64,000 nt of DNA from Piscinibacter caeni (lineage in GTDB: Bacteria > Pseudomonadota > Gammaproteobacteria > Burkholderiales > Burkholderiaceae_C). Below, piece after piece: positions 34,033 to 42,723 of the stretch. The notes under the pieces are model-generated. The model was given only the letters and a program-made list of their open reading frames with translations, ran no database searches and had not been told where the DNA came from. How positions within the stretch are numbered: position 1 is the first letter of the stretch; each line of letters starts with the position of its first letter. The DNA lies in the NCBI GenBank assembly GCA_003265685.1, contig QJOU01000028.1:1-64000 (forward strand), given 5' to 3'. The position numbers were made by a program, and so were the translations under genes.

Positions 34033-35370
34033 ATGTCGTCGTCGTCGCTGAGCCTGCCGCTCGAAGATCCCGCGCCGCCGGAGCCGGCCGCGCCGGACGC
34101 GCCGCTGGCCGAGCGGCTGCGCCCGCGCACGCTGGGCGAGGTGATCGGCCAGCAGCACCTGCTCGGCCCCGGCAAGCCGCTGCGCAGCGCGTTCGAGCGC
34201 GGCCGGCTGCACTCGATGATCCTGTGGGGCCCGCCGGGCGTCGGCAAGACCACGCTGGCGCGGCTCGTCGCCGGTGCCTTCGACGCGCAGTTCATCGCCA
34301 TCTCCGCGGTGCTCGGCGGCGTGAAGGACATCCGCGACGCGGTCGAGCGCGCCCAGGCCGTGCAGTCGCAGGGCCGGCGCACGGTGGTGTTCGTCGACGA
34401 GGTGCACCGCTTCAACAAGAGCCAGCAGGACGCCTTCCTGCCGCATGTCGAGTCGGGCCTGTTCACCTTCATCGGCGCGACCACCGAGAACCCGTCCTTC
34501 GAGGTCAACTCGGCGCTGCTGTCGCGCGCCACGGTGCACGTGCTCAAGCCGCTGGCCGAGGCCGACCTGCGCACGCTGCTCGAGCGCGCCCGCACGCTGC
34601 TCGCGGCCGCGCCGCTGAGCGAGGCCGCCATGCTGCGCCTGATCGGGTATGCCGACGGCGACGCACGCCGCCTGCTGAACGCCTACGAGAACCTGGTCGA
34701 GATGGCCGGCGGCGCCGCCGAGCTCGACGAGGCGCTGCTGGAGCGATCGCTGGGCGAGCAGCTGCGCCGCTACGACAAGGGCGGCGAGCAGTTCTACGAC
34801 ACCATCTCGGCGCTGCACAAGGCGGTGCGCGGCAGCGACCCGGACGCGGCGCTGTACTGGTTCGTGCGCATGCTCGACGGCGGGGTCGACCCGCGCTACG
34901 CCGCGCGCCGCCTGGTGCGCATGGCGGTCGAGGACATCGGCCTGGCCGACCCGCGCGCGCTGCGCCTCGCGCTGGACGCGACCGAGACCTACGAGCGGCT
35001 CGGCTCGCCCGAAGGCGAGCTGGCGCTGGCCGAGGCGGTGGTCTACCTCGCCGTCGCGGCCAAGAGCAACGCGGTCTACACGGCCTACAAGGCGGCACGG
35101 GCCTTCGTCGCCGGCGACGGCACGCGGCCGGTGCCGCTGCACCTGCGCAACGCACCGACGAAGCTGATGAAGTCGCTCGACTACGGCCGCGGCTACCGCT
35201 ATGCGCACGACGAGGAGGGCGCCTTCGCGGCCGGCGAGAACTACTGGCCCGAGGACCTGCCCGATGCGCCGGCCTTCTACCGGCCGGTGGCGCGCGGGCT
35301 GGAGATCCGCATCGGCGAGAAGCTGGAGGAACTGCGCCGATTGAACGAGGCGGCGAAGAAAGCTCGGTGA
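34033..35370 (+). CDS. rarA: Replication-associated recombination protein A (RarA/MgsA)
   Basis: A 445-residue AAA+ ATPase of the RarA/WRNIP1/Mgs1 family acting at stalled forks. Walker A GPPGVGKTTL near 66, Walker B VVFVDEVHRFN near 120, sensor 1 GATTENPSFEVN near 155, and the C-terminal tetramerisation region with PDAALYWFVRMLDGGVDPRY and VEDIGLADPRAL. Normal length. Confidence 0.95.
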   Translation: MSSSSLSLPLEDPAPPEPAAPDAPLAERLRPRTLGEVIGQQHLLGPGKPLRSAFERGRLHSMILWGPPGVGKTTLARLVAGAFDAQFIAISAVLGGVKDIRDAVERAQAVQSQGRRTVVFVDEVHRFNKSQQDAFLPHVESGLFTFIGATTENPSFEVNSALLSRATVHVLKPLAEADLRTLLERARTLLAAAPLSEAAMLRLIGYADGDARRLLNAYENLVEMAGGAAELDEALLERSLGEQLRRYDKGGEQFYDTISALHKAVRGSDPDAALYWFVRMLDGGVDPRYAARRLVRMAVEDIGLADPRALRLALDATETYERLGSPEGELALAEAVVYLAVAAKSNAVYTAYKAARAFVAGDGTRPVPLHLRNAPTKLMKSLDYGRGYRYAHDEEGAFAAGENYWPEDLPDAPAFYRPVARGLEIRIGEKLEELRRLNEAAKKAR

Positions 35371-35443
35371 ACCCGCGAGTTTGCGCTCCATCCGCCGGAT
35401 TGCATGGTGGAAATTCCGGGGCTTCTCGCTAGGAACGGGCCCC

Positions 35444-35449
35444 TAGAAT
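35444..35449 (+). promoter_or_regulatory. Possible -10 element (TAGAAT) in the livH leader
   Basis: TAGAAT lies 35 bases before the terminator hairpin and 168 bases before the livH start. If used, the transcript would meet that terminator before livH. Confidence 0.3.
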
Positions 35450-35482
35450 CTCGCCCCGGCGCTCGTGCTTCCCGCGACCTGG

Positions 35483-35510
35483 GCCCGCTGCAGACCGCGG
35501 CGGGCTTTTT
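35483..35510 (+). terminator. Rho-independent terminator between rarA and livH
   Basis: 8-bp stem with one G-T pair (35483-35490 with 35498-35505) followed by TTTTT at 35506-35510. It may end the rarA transcript or act as an attenuator of the liv operon; 107 bases then remain to the livH ATG. Confidence 0.7.
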
Positions 35511-35617
35511 GCTAAGGGGGTGAAGGCGCCCACGTTCCGGACGCGACCCGTCCGGCACGACGAGGCCGCCGCCACGAACACAAGGCGGCCCGATCCACAA
35601 CGCAGGAGATCCCCCTG

Positions 35618-36541
35618 ATGGACACGTTCATCCAGCAGATCATCAACGGTCTGGTGCTCGGCAGCATGTATGCGCTGGTCGCCCTCGGCTACACGATGGT
35701 CTACGGCATCATCAACCTGATCAACTTCGCCCACGGCGACGTGCTGATGGTCGGCGCCCTCGTCAGCTGGACGGTCGTCACTGCGCTGTCGGACTCCGGC
35801 CTGCCGGGCTGGCTGCTGATGCTGATCTCGCTGGTCGCGGCCATCGTCGTGTGCGCCGCGCTGAACTTCTCCATCGAGAAGATCGCCTACCGGCCGCTGC
35901 GCAACGCGCCGCGCCTGGCCCCGCTGATCACCGCGATCGGCATGTCGCTGATGCTGCAGACGCTGGCGATGATCGTCTGGAAGCCCAACCCCAAGCCCTA
36001 TCCGCCGCTGCTGCCCAACGACCCGATCGACCTCGGCGGGCCGGTGATCAGCGTGACGCAGATCCTGATCCTGGTGCTGACGGCGACGATCCTCGGCGGG
36101 CTGCTCTGGCTGGTGCACCGCACCAAGCTCGGCCGCGCGATGCGCGCCACCGCCGAGAACCCGCGCGTGGCCGCGCTGATGGGCGTGCGCCCCGACATGG
36201 TGATCTCCGCCACCTTCATCATCGGCGCCGCGCTCGCCGCCGTCGCCGGAGTGATGTGGGCGGCCAACTACGGCACGGTGCAGCACTCGATGGGCTTCCT
36301 GCCCGGCCTGAAGGCCTTCACCGCGGCGGTGATGGGCGGCATCGGCAACCTCGCCGGCGCGATGGTCGGCGGCGTGCTGCTCGGGCTGATCGAGGCGATC
36401 GGCGCCGGCTACCTCGGCGCGCTGACCGGCGGCGTGCTGGGCAGCCACTACGCCGACATCTTCGCCTTCATCGCGCTGATCCTGGTGCTGACGCTGCGCC
36501 CCTCGGGCCTGCTCGGCGAACGTGTCGCGGACCGCGCCTGA
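35618..36541 (+). CDS. livH: Branched-chain amino acid ABC transporter permease LivH
   Basis: A 307-residue inner-membrane permease with about eight hydrophobic helices. The start FIQQIINGLVLGSMYALVALG and the NFAHGD and GGIGNLAGAMVGG motifs are typical LivH. First gene of livHMGF. No substrate-binding LivJ/K gene is adjacent on either side, so the binding protein must be encoded elsewhere or supplied by another system. Confidence 0.93.
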   Translation: MDTFIQQIINGLVLGSMYALVALGYTMVYGIINLINFAHGDVLMVGALVSWTVVTALSDSGLPGWLLMLISLVAAIVVCAALNFSIEKIAYRPLRNAPRLAPLITAIGMSLMLQTLAMIVWKPNPKPYPPLLPNDPIDLGGPVISVTQILILVLTATILGGLLWLVHRTKLGRAMRATAENPRVAALMGVRPDMVISATFIIGAALAAVAGVMWAANYGTVQHSMGFLPGLKAFTAAVMGGIGNLAGAMVGGVLLGLIEAIGAGYLGALTGGVLGSHYADIFAFIALILVLTLRPSGLLGERVADRA

Positions 36542-36554
36542 ACGGGGAGCCGAG

Positions 36555-37640
36555 ATGAAGAACAAGCTGATCGTCTTCCTGATCGTCGGCCTCGCGCTGG
36601 TGGCGCTGCCCCTCTTCGCGCAGCAGTTCGGTGCAGGCTGGGTGCGCATCATGGCGCTGGCGCTGCTGTACGTGCTGCTCGCGCTGGGCCTGAACATCGT
36701 GGTCGGCTACGCCGGCCTGCTGGACCTGGGCTTCGTCGCGTTCTACGCGGTCGGCGCCTACATGTACGCGCTGCTGGCGAGCCCGCACCTGAGCGAGAAC
36801 TTCCCCGGCTTCCAGGCCATGTTCCCGAACGGGCTGCACACGCCGATCTGGCTCGTGGTGCCGCTGGCCGCGGGGCTCGCGGCCATCGCCGGGGTGCTGC
36901 TGGGCACCCCGGTGCTCAAGCTGCGCGGCGACTACCTGGCCATCGTCACGCTGGGCTTCGGCGAGATCATCCGGGTGTTCATGAACAACCTCGAGCACCC
37001 GGTCAACATCACCAACGGCCCGCGCGGGCTGGACCGCATCGACCCGATGAACATCTTCGGCTTCAGCTTCGGCAAGGCCATCGACATCGGCGACTTCCGC
37101 ATCCCCTCGGTGACGCTGTACTACTGGCTGTTCCTCGCGCTGGTGGTGCTCAGCGTGGTCATCTGCCACCGCCTGGAGACCTCTCGCATCGGCCGCGCCT
37201 GGATGGCGATCCGCGAGGACGAGATCGCCGCCAAGGCGATGGGCATCAACACCCGCAACATGAAGCTGCTCGCCTTCGGCATGGGCGCCACCTTCGGTGG
37301 CGTCTCGGGCTCGATGTTCTCGGCCTTCCAGGGCTTCGTCTCGCCGGAATCGTTCAGCCTGATGGAGTCGGTGATGATCGTCGCGATGGTGGTGCTCGGC
37401 GGCATCGGCCACCTGCCCGGGGTGATCCTCGGCGCGGTGATGCTGGCGGCGCTGCCCGAGGTGCTGCGCTACGTGGCCGGGCCGCTGCAGCAGATGACCG
37501 ACGGGCGGCTCGACGCCTCGATCCTGCGCCAGCTGCTGATCGCCACCGCGATGATCGTGATCATGCTGCTGCGCCCGCGCGGCCTGTGGCCGACGCCCGA
37601 ACACGGCAAGGCCGCGGCCGTGCCGACGCCGGTGAAGTGA
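36555..37640 (+). CDS. livM: Branched-chain amino acid ABC transporter permease LivM
   Basis: A 361-residue permease partner of LivH. Motifs LNIVVGYAGLLDLGFVAFYAVGAY, RGDYLAIVTLGFGEI and GGIGHLPGVILGA are LivM signatures. The ATG at 36555 has GGGGAGC upstream and starts 13 bases after livH; an upstream in-frame ATG at 36522 lies within livH. Confidence 0.93.
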   Translation: MKNKLIVFLIVGLALVALPLFAQQFGAGWVRIMALALLYVLLALGLNIVVGYAGLLDLGFVAFYAVGAYMYALLASPHLSENFPGFQAMFPNGLHTPIWLVVPLAAGLAAIAGVLLGTPVLKLRGDYLAIVTLGFGEIIRVFMNNLEHPVNITNGPRGLDRIDPMNIFGFSFGKAIDIGDFRIPSVTLYYWLFLALVVLSVVICHRLETSRIGRAWMAIREDEIAAKAMGINTRNMKLLAFGMGATFGGVSGSMFSAFQGFVSPESFSLMESVMIVAMVVLGGIGHLPGVILGAVMLAALPEVLRYVAGPLQQMTDGRLDASILRQLLIATAMIVIMLLRPRGLWPTPEHGKAAAVPTPVK

Positions 37641-37650
37641 GGAGCCGACC

Positions 37651-38427
37651 ATGACCCAGCCTCAACTCAAGGTTGCCGGGGTTTCCAAGCGCTTCGGCGG
37701 CCTGCAGGCGCTGTCCGACGTCGGCATCACCATCATGCCGGGGCAGGTGTACGGCCTGCTCGGCCCGAACGGCGCCGGCAAGACGACCTTCTTCAACGTG
37801 ATGACCGGGCTGTACACGCCCGACTCCGGCACGTTCGAGCTCGGCGGCGAGCCCTACAAACCCACCGCGGTGCACGACGTGGCGCGTGCGGGCATCGCGC
37901 GCACCTTCCAGAACATCCGGCTGTTCGCCGAGATGACGGCGCTGGAGAACGTGATGGTCGGCCGCCACGTGCGCACCCGCTCGGGGCTGGGCGGGGCGAT
38001 CTTCCGCACTCCCGGCTTCAAGGCCGAGGAGGCCGCGATCGCCGCGCGTGCCCAGGAACTGCTCGACTACGTCGGCATCGGCCGCTACGCCGAGTACAAG
38101 GCGCGCACGCTCAGCTACGGCGACCAGCGGCGCCTGGAGATCGCGCGCGCGCTGGCCACCGACCCGAAGCTGATCGCACTCGACGAACCCGCCGCCGGCA
38201 TGAACGCCACCGAGAAGGTGGTGCTGCGCGAGCTGATCGACCGCATCCGCAACGACGGCCGCACCATCCTGCTGATCGAGCACGACGTGAAGCTGGTGAT
38301 GGGCCTGTGCGACCGCGTGACCGTGCTCGACTACGGCAAGCAGATCGCCGAAGGCACGCCGGCCGAGGTGCAACGCAACGACAAGGTGATCGAGGCCTAC
38401 CTCGGCGCCGGACACCAGGCGCATTGA
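37651..38427 (+). CDS. livG: Branched-chain amino acid ABC transporter ATPase LivG
   Basis: A 258-residue ATPase: Walker A GPNGAGKTT near residue 37, the LivG-specific insertion with ARTFQNIRLFAEMTALENVMVG, signature LSYGDQRRLEIARAL near 153, Walker B LIALDEPAAGMN, and the switch His in LIEHDVKLVMGLCDRV. Ten bases after livM. Confidence 0.94.
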   Translation: MTQPQLKVAGVSKRFGGLQALSDVGITIMPGQVYGLLGPNGAGKTTFFNVMTGLYTPDSGTFELGGEPYKPTAVHDVARAGIARTFQNIRLFAEMTALENVMVGRHVRTRSGLGGAIFRTPGFKAEEAAIAARAQELLDYVGIGRYAEYKARTLSYGDQRRLEIARALATDPKLIALDEPAAGMNATEKVVLRELIDRIRNDGRTILLIEHDVKLVMGLCDRVTVLDYGKQIAEGTPAEVQRNDKVIEAYLGAGHQAH

Positions 38428-38440
38428 GGGGCACGCTTCC

Positions 38441-39154
38441 ATGGCAAACACATTGCTCGAGGTCAGCGGCCTGAAGGTCGCGTACGGCGGCATCCAGGCC
38501 GTCAAGGGCGTCTCGTTCGAGGTGCGCGAGGGCGAACTGGTCAGCCTGATCGGCGCCAACGGCGCCGGCAAGACCACCACGCTGAAGGCCATCACCGGCA
38601 CGCAGCCGGCCGGCGCCGGCGACATCAAGTTCCTCGGCCGCAACATCAAGGGCCAGGGCGCGTGGGACCTGGTCAGGCAGGGCCTGGTGATGGTGCCCGA
38701 GGGGCGCGGCACCTTCACCCGCATGACGATCGTCGAGAACCTGCAGATGGGCGCCTTCGTGCGCGACGACGCGGAGGTCGAGGCCGACATCGAGAAGGTG
38801 TTCGCCATCTTCCCGCGCCTGAAGGAGCGCGCCAAGCAACTGGCCGGCACGATGAGCGGCGGCGAGCAGCAGATGCTCGCGATGGGCCGCGCACTGATGG
38901 CCAAGCCCAAGGTGCTGCTGCTGGACGAGCCCTCGATGGGCCTGTCGCCCATCATGGTCGACAAGATCTTCGAGGTGGTGGCCGACATCCACAGCCGGGG
39001 CACGACCATCCTGCTGGTCGAGCAGAACGCCAGCCGCGCGCTCGGCCTGGCCAACCGCGGCTACGTGATGGACTCCGGCGAGGTCACGATGACCGGCGAG
39101 GCCAAGGCGCTGCTGGCCGATCCCAAGGTGCGCGCGGCCTACCTGGGCGAGTAG
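38441..39154 (+). CDS. livF: Branched-chain amino acid ABC transporter ATPase LivF
   Basis: A 237-residue ATPase: Walker A GANGAGKTTT near 39, the LivF pattern VPEGRGTFTRMTIVENL, signature MSGGEQQMLAMGRAL near 138, Walker B VLLLDEPSMGLSP and switch LLVEQNA. Last recognisable gene of the liv operon. Confidence 0.94.
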   Translation: MANTLLEVSGLKVAYGGIQAVKGVSFEVREGELVSLIGANGAGKTTTLKAITGTQPAGAGDIKFLGRNIKGQGAWDLVRQGLVMVPEGRGTFTRMTIVENLQMGAFVRDDAEVEADIEKVFAIFPRLKERAKQLAGTMSGGEQQMLAMGRALMAKPKVLLLDEPSMGLSPIMVDKIFEVVADIHSRGTTILLVEQNASRALGLANRGYVMDSGEVTMTGEAKALLADPKVRAAYLGE

Positions 39155-39221
39155 CGGCAAGGCGTTTCCTGACGCGGCGCGCGCCGGCACGTCGAACCGG
39201 CATCGTCGCCAAGGAGTCGCC

Positions 39222-39725
39222 ATGAACCCGATCCGTCTCGCCGTACTGTCTTCCCTGCTGCTCGGCGCCGCGTCCGTGGGCGCCCAGACCCTGGTGGGGC
39301 AACCCATCGCCAACGAGAAACGCACGCTGCAGGCCTGGGCGCGCCAGATCGAGTGCGAGCAGCCGGCCGGCGACGCCCGTCGCCTGGACGGCCGCGTGCG
39401 CGGCCAGCCCTTCCGCGTCTACACGATGAACTGCAACTTCGTCGGCGGCAACGCGCAATGGGCGGCCATGATGATCGGCTTCCACGACGGCCAGCGCTAC
39501 ACCCGCGTGGTGGCTTTCGCCGGCGGGCTGTCGCCCACCAGCAGCCCGACGCTTCGCGACGGCCGACTGGGCTACGACGCGCTGGTGGCCAAGCCCGAGG
39601 ACGCGCGCTGCTGTCCGTCGGGCAAGGCGCGGGTCGAGATCGACATGGCGACGCTGGTGCGCACCACGCAGACGATCGGCTTTCGCGGCAACTTCCCGCC
39701 CGAGCGCGCGAAGGCGCTGCGCTGA
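39222..39725 (+). CDS. Secreted protein of unknown function downstream of livF
   Basis: A 167-residue protein with signal MNPIRLAVLSSLLLGAASVGAQ. The mature part has four Cys (IECEQP, NCNF, RCCPSGKA), giving two possible disulfides, and a beta-rich middle (FRVYTMNCNFVGGNAQWAAMMIGF in two parts). It lies 67 bases after livF on the same strand with GGAG before the ATG. It does not resemble a Liv binding protein. I do not recognise the family. Confidence 0.75.
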   Translation: MNPIRLAVLSSLLLGAASVGAQTLVGQPIANEKRTLQAWARQIECEQPAGDARRLDGRVRGQPFRVYTMNCNFVGGNAQWAAMMIGFHDGQRYTRVVAFAGGLSPTSSPTLRDGRLGYDALVAKPEDARCCPSGKARVEIDMATLVRTTQTIGFRGNFPPERAKALR

Positions 39726-39735
39726 GCCTCGCCGG

Positions 39736-40707
39736 TCAGTCGGCCTTCGCGCCGCTGCGCTTGACCACGCCTTCGTACTTGGCGAGTTCCGCCTTGACGA
39801 AGCCGGCGAACTGCTCCGGCGTGGTCGGCATCGCCTCGGCCATCAGGCCGGCCAGGCGCGCCTTCAGCTCCGGCGTGCCGAGCGCGGCGACGAAGGCGCG
39901 GTTCAGGCGCTGCGTCGCCTCGGCCGGCAGCCCGGCCGGGCCGAACAGGCCGAACCAGGTGTGGATGTCGAAGCCGGCGAGCGCGCCGCCGGCCTCGGCG
40001 ATGGTCGGCACCTCGGGCATCACCGGCGTGCGCTTCGCGGTGGTCACGGCCAGCGCGCGCAGCCTGCCGGCCTTGATGTTGGTCGAGGCCGCGGCGAGGT
40101 TGTCGAAGTTCAGGTCGACCTGGCCGGCCAGCAGCGCGAGCTGCGCCGGGTTGCCGCCGGCGTAGGGGATGTGGACCATGAACACGCCGGCCTGGGCCTT
40201 GAACATCTCGCCGGCCAGGTGCCCGGCGCTGCCGTTGCCGCCCGAGCCGTAGTTGAGCTTGCCCGGGTTCGCCTTCGCGTAGGCCACCAGGTCGGCCACG
40301 CCGCGCACGCCCAGCCGATCCGCCGTGGCCGGGTTCATCACCAGCACGTTGGGCACCTGCGCCACGCCGGTCAGCGGCGTGAAGTCGCGCAGCGGGTCGT
40401 AGGGCAGCTTCGTGTACAGCCAGGGATTGATCGCGTGCGTGGCCACGGCGCCCATCACGATGGTGTGGCCGTCGGGCGCCGACTTGGCAGCCAGGTCGGC
40501 ACCGAGGTTGCCGCCGGCGCCCGGACGGTTGTCGACCACGACGGGGCCGAGTGAATCCTTCACCGCCTCGGCGAGCGCGCGGGCCACGATGTCCAGCGGG
40601 CCACCGGGCGGGTAGGGCACGATCAGGCGGATCGGCCTGGCCTGCGCCAGCGCCGGAAGGGCCAGCGCGGCGGCGCCGGCCAGCAGGAGCTCACGCCGTT
40701 GCGCCAT
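39736..40707 (-). CDS. Bug-family (tripartite tricarboxylate transporter) binding protein
   Basis: A 323-residue periplasmic binding protein of the Bordetella uptake gene type, greatly expanded in Burkholderiales. Signal MAQRRELLLAGAAALALPALAQA; then PIRLIVPYPPGGPLDIVARALAE, VVDNRPGAGGNLGADLAAKSAPDGHT and YKLPYDPLRDFTPLTG-like blocks (here LYTKLPYDPLRDFTPL). Substrate is normally a small carboxylate but is unknown here. No TctA/TctB membrane genes are nearby. Its start overlaps the upstream reductase by 17 bases. Confidence 0.92.
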   Translation of the reverse strand: MAQRRELLLAGAAALALPALAQARPIRLIVPYPPGGPLDIVARALAEAVKDSLGPVVVDNRPGAGGNLGADLAAKSAPDGHTIVMGAVATHAINPWLYTKLPYDPLRDFTPLTGVAQVPNVLVMNPATADRLGVRGVADLVAYAKANPGKLNYGSGGNGSAGHLAGEMFKAQAGVFMVHIPYAGGNPAQLALLAGQVDLNFDNLAAASTNIKAGRLRALAVTTAKRTPVMPEVPTIAEAGGALAGFDIHTWFGLFGPAGLPAEATQRLNRAFVAALGTPELKARLAGLMAEAMPTTPEQFAGFVKAELAKYEGVVKRSGAKAD

Positions 40708-41734
40708 GTTTGTCTGCCTCCGAGGTGAAGCTGTCCGCGTAGAACTCGTCCTCCGGCAGGCCGCACTGCGCGACGAAATCGCGCTTCGCGGACTCCACCA
40801 TGATCGGCACGCCGCAGGCGTAGACCTGGTGGCCGGAGAGATCGGGGAAGTCTTCCATCACCGCGCGGTGGACGAAGCCGGTGCGGCCGCTCCAGCCGTC
40901 CTCCGGCGCGGCTTCGGAGAGCACCGGCACGTAGCGCAGGTTCGGCAGGCGCTGCGCGGCCTGCTCGGCCCAGTCGTGCAGGTACAGGTCGGCACGGCGC
41001 CGCGCGCCCCAGTACAGCACTGCCGGGCGCGTGATGCCCTTGAACTCGATCTGCTCGATGATCGCCTTGATCGGCGCGAAGCCGGTGCCCGAGGCCAGCA
41101 GCACGATCGGCTTGTCGCTGTCCTCGCGCAGGAAGAAGCTGCCGAACGGGCCTTCGAGGCGCAGGATGTCCTTCTCCTTCATCGCCCCGAACACATGGTC
41201 GGTGAACTTGCCGCCGGGCATGTGGCGCACGTGCAGCTCGATGGACGGCTTGTCGGTCTGGGTGTGCGGCGCGTTGGCCATCGAGTAGCTGCGGCGCGCG
41301 CCGTCGCGCAGGATGAACTCGACGTACTGGCCGGCGTGGTACTTGAGCGGGTCGTTGGCGGGCAGCTGCATCTGCAGCACCGCCACGTCCGGCGCCACCT
41401 TGTCGATCGACATCACGCGGGTGGGCATCTTGCGCACTGGGAACTCGCCGGCGCCGGGCACGGTGCGGGCCTCGACTACGAGGTCGGTCTGCGGCGCCGC
41501 GCGGCAGGTGAGGATCAGCCCGGCGGCTTCCTCCGCGGGGGAGAGCGCCTTGAGCTGGTGGGTGCCGTGGATCACGCGGCCCTCGAGCAGGCGGCTCTTG
41601 CACGAGCCGCAGGCGCCGTCCTTGCAGCCGTAGGGCAGGCCGATGCCCTGCCGGATGGCGGCCACGAGCACGGGCTCGTCGCGCTCGACGCTGAAGCTGC
41701 GCCCGCTGGGCTGCACGGTGACGGTGAAGGACAT
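40691..41734 (-). CDS. Ferredoxin-type NAD(P)H reductase (AscD/CDP-6-deoxy-glucoseen reductase-like)
   Basis: A 347-residue electron-transfer protein with an N-terminal plant-type 2Fe-2S domain (YGCKDGACGSCK at residues 36-47 and the fourth Cys in LTCRAAP near 75), a middle FAD-binding barrel (RRSYSMANAP) and a C-terminal NAD(P) domain (ASGTGFAPIKAIIE; ACGVPIMVESA). Such proteins are often called CDP-6-deoxy-delta-3,4-glucoseen reductase, but no deoxysugar genes are nearby, so the real partner is more likely an oxygenase or other acceptor elsewhere. Confidence 0.87.
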   Translation of the reverse strand: MSFTVTVQPSGRSFSVERDEPVLVAAIRQGIGLPYGCKDGACGSCKSRLLEGRVIHGTHQLKALSPAEEAAGLILTCRAAPQTDLVVEARTVPGAGEFPVRKMPTRVMSIDKVAPDVAVLQMQLPANDPLKYHAGQYVEFILRDGARRSYSMANAPHTQTDKPSIELHVRHMPGGKFTDHVFGAMKEKDILRLEGPFGSFFLREDSDKPIVLLASGTGFAPIKAIIEQIEFKGITRPAVLYWGARRRADLYLHDWAEQAAQRLPNLRYVPVLSEAAPEDGWSGRTGFVHRAVMEDFPDLSGHQVYACGVPIMVESAKRDFVAQCGLPEDEFYADSFTSEADKHGATA

Positions 41735-41804
41735 GGTGTGGAAGGGGCTCGTAGACTTCGCGGGCGGTCACGCGACCGCAACCCGCCATTCTGCCCGCGA
41801 CCGC

Positions 41805-42716
41805 ATGTCCTCTGCCCGTGCCGCCTTGCCACGCTTGCCCGCCTTCGGCGCCCTGCGCCTGCTGATCGTCGGCTGCGGAGATGTCGGCCTGCGGGTCGCG
41901 CGGCGCCTGTGCGGGCGGGTGCGCCTGCTGGCCCTGACCTCCGATGCCTCCCGCAGCGCCGAGCTGCGCGCCGCGGGCATCGTGCCGCTGGTCGGCAACC
42001 TCGACGACCCGCACTCGCTGCAGCGCCTGGCCGGCCTGGCCGACGTCGTGCTGCACCTCGCCCCGCCGCCTGCGCAGGGCGCGACCGACCCGCGCACCGC
42101 GGCGCTGCTGCGCGTGCTGGCGCGGCGCGGCCGGCCTGCGGCGATCGTCTACGGCAGCACCACCGGCGTGTACGGCGACTGCGGCGGCGAACGCTTCGAC
42201 GAGACCCGCGCCGTCGCGCCGGCCACCGACCGGGCGCGCCGGCGCGTCGACGCCGAGCAGCGCCTGCGCCGGCATGCCCGCCAGACCGGCACGCGCGTGA
42301 CGATCCTGCGCATCCCCGGCATCTACGCCGCCGACCGCCCGGGGGGCCATCCGCGCGAGCGCCTGGCGCGCGGCACGCCGGTGCTGGTGAGAGCGGACGA
42401 CGTGCACACCAACCACATCCATGCCGAGGACCTGGCGCGTGCCTGCCTGGCCGCGCTGTGGCGCGGCCGGCCGCAGCGCATCGTGCACGCCAGCGACGAC
42501 ACCGAGCTCGCGATGGGCGACTACTTCGACCGCGCGGCCGACCTGTGCGGCCTGCCGCGCCCGCCGCGCATCTCGCGCAGCGAGGCGCGGCGCACGCTCT
42601 CGCCGATGCTGCTGAGCTTCATGAGCGAATCGCGCCGGCTCGACAACCGGCGCCTCAAGCAAGAGCTGCGCTTCGCGTTCCTCTACCCGACGGTGGATAC
42701 CGGCCTGCTGGCCTGA
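41805..42716 (+). CDS. NAD-dependent epimerase/dehydratase-like SDR
   Basis: A 303-residue atypical SDR of the YeeZ kind. Rossmann motif LLIVGCGDVGLRVARRL near residue 18, then STTGVYGDCGGE where Tyr and Ser of the family are expected, and the late HIHAEDLARACLAAL. The usual Y-x-x-x-K is not clear, as in YeeZ relatives. Divergent from the reductase; 70 bases between starts. Confidence 0.85.
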   Translation: MSSARAALPRLPAFGALRLLIVGCGDVGLRVARRLCGRVRLLALTSDASRSAELRAAGIVPLVGNLDDPHSLQRLAGLADVVLHLAPPPAQGATDPRTAALLRVLARRGRPAAIVYGSTTGVYGDCGGERFDETRAVAPATDRARRRVDAEQRLRRHARQTGTRVTILRIPGIYAADRPGGHPRERLARGTPVLVRADDVHTNHIHAEDLARACLAALWRGRPQRIVHASDDTELAMGDYFDRAADLCGLPRPPRISRSEARRTLSPMLLSFMSESRRLDNRRLKQELRFAFLYPTVDTGLLA

Positions 42717-42723
42717 GGGGCCT

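Larger units (their letters stand above)
35371..35617 (+). other. rarA-livH intergenic region / liv leader
   Basis: 247 bases without a gene. It holds a TAGAAT hexamer, the terminator above, and a GGAG Shine-Dalgarno (AACGCAGGAGATC) before the livH ATG. Nothing else recognisable. Confidence 0.5.

Noticed and set aside
35470-35520. A GTG-started mini-frame across the liv terminator as a leader peptide
   Set aside because: No Shine-Dalgarno and no run of Leu/Ile/Val codons expected for branched-chain amino-acid attenuation.
40691-41734. Part of a deoxysugar/O-antigen pathway suggested by the AscD-like reductase
   Set aside because: No dehydratase, aminotransferase or glycosyltransferase lies nearby; the name only reflects homology of the reductase.
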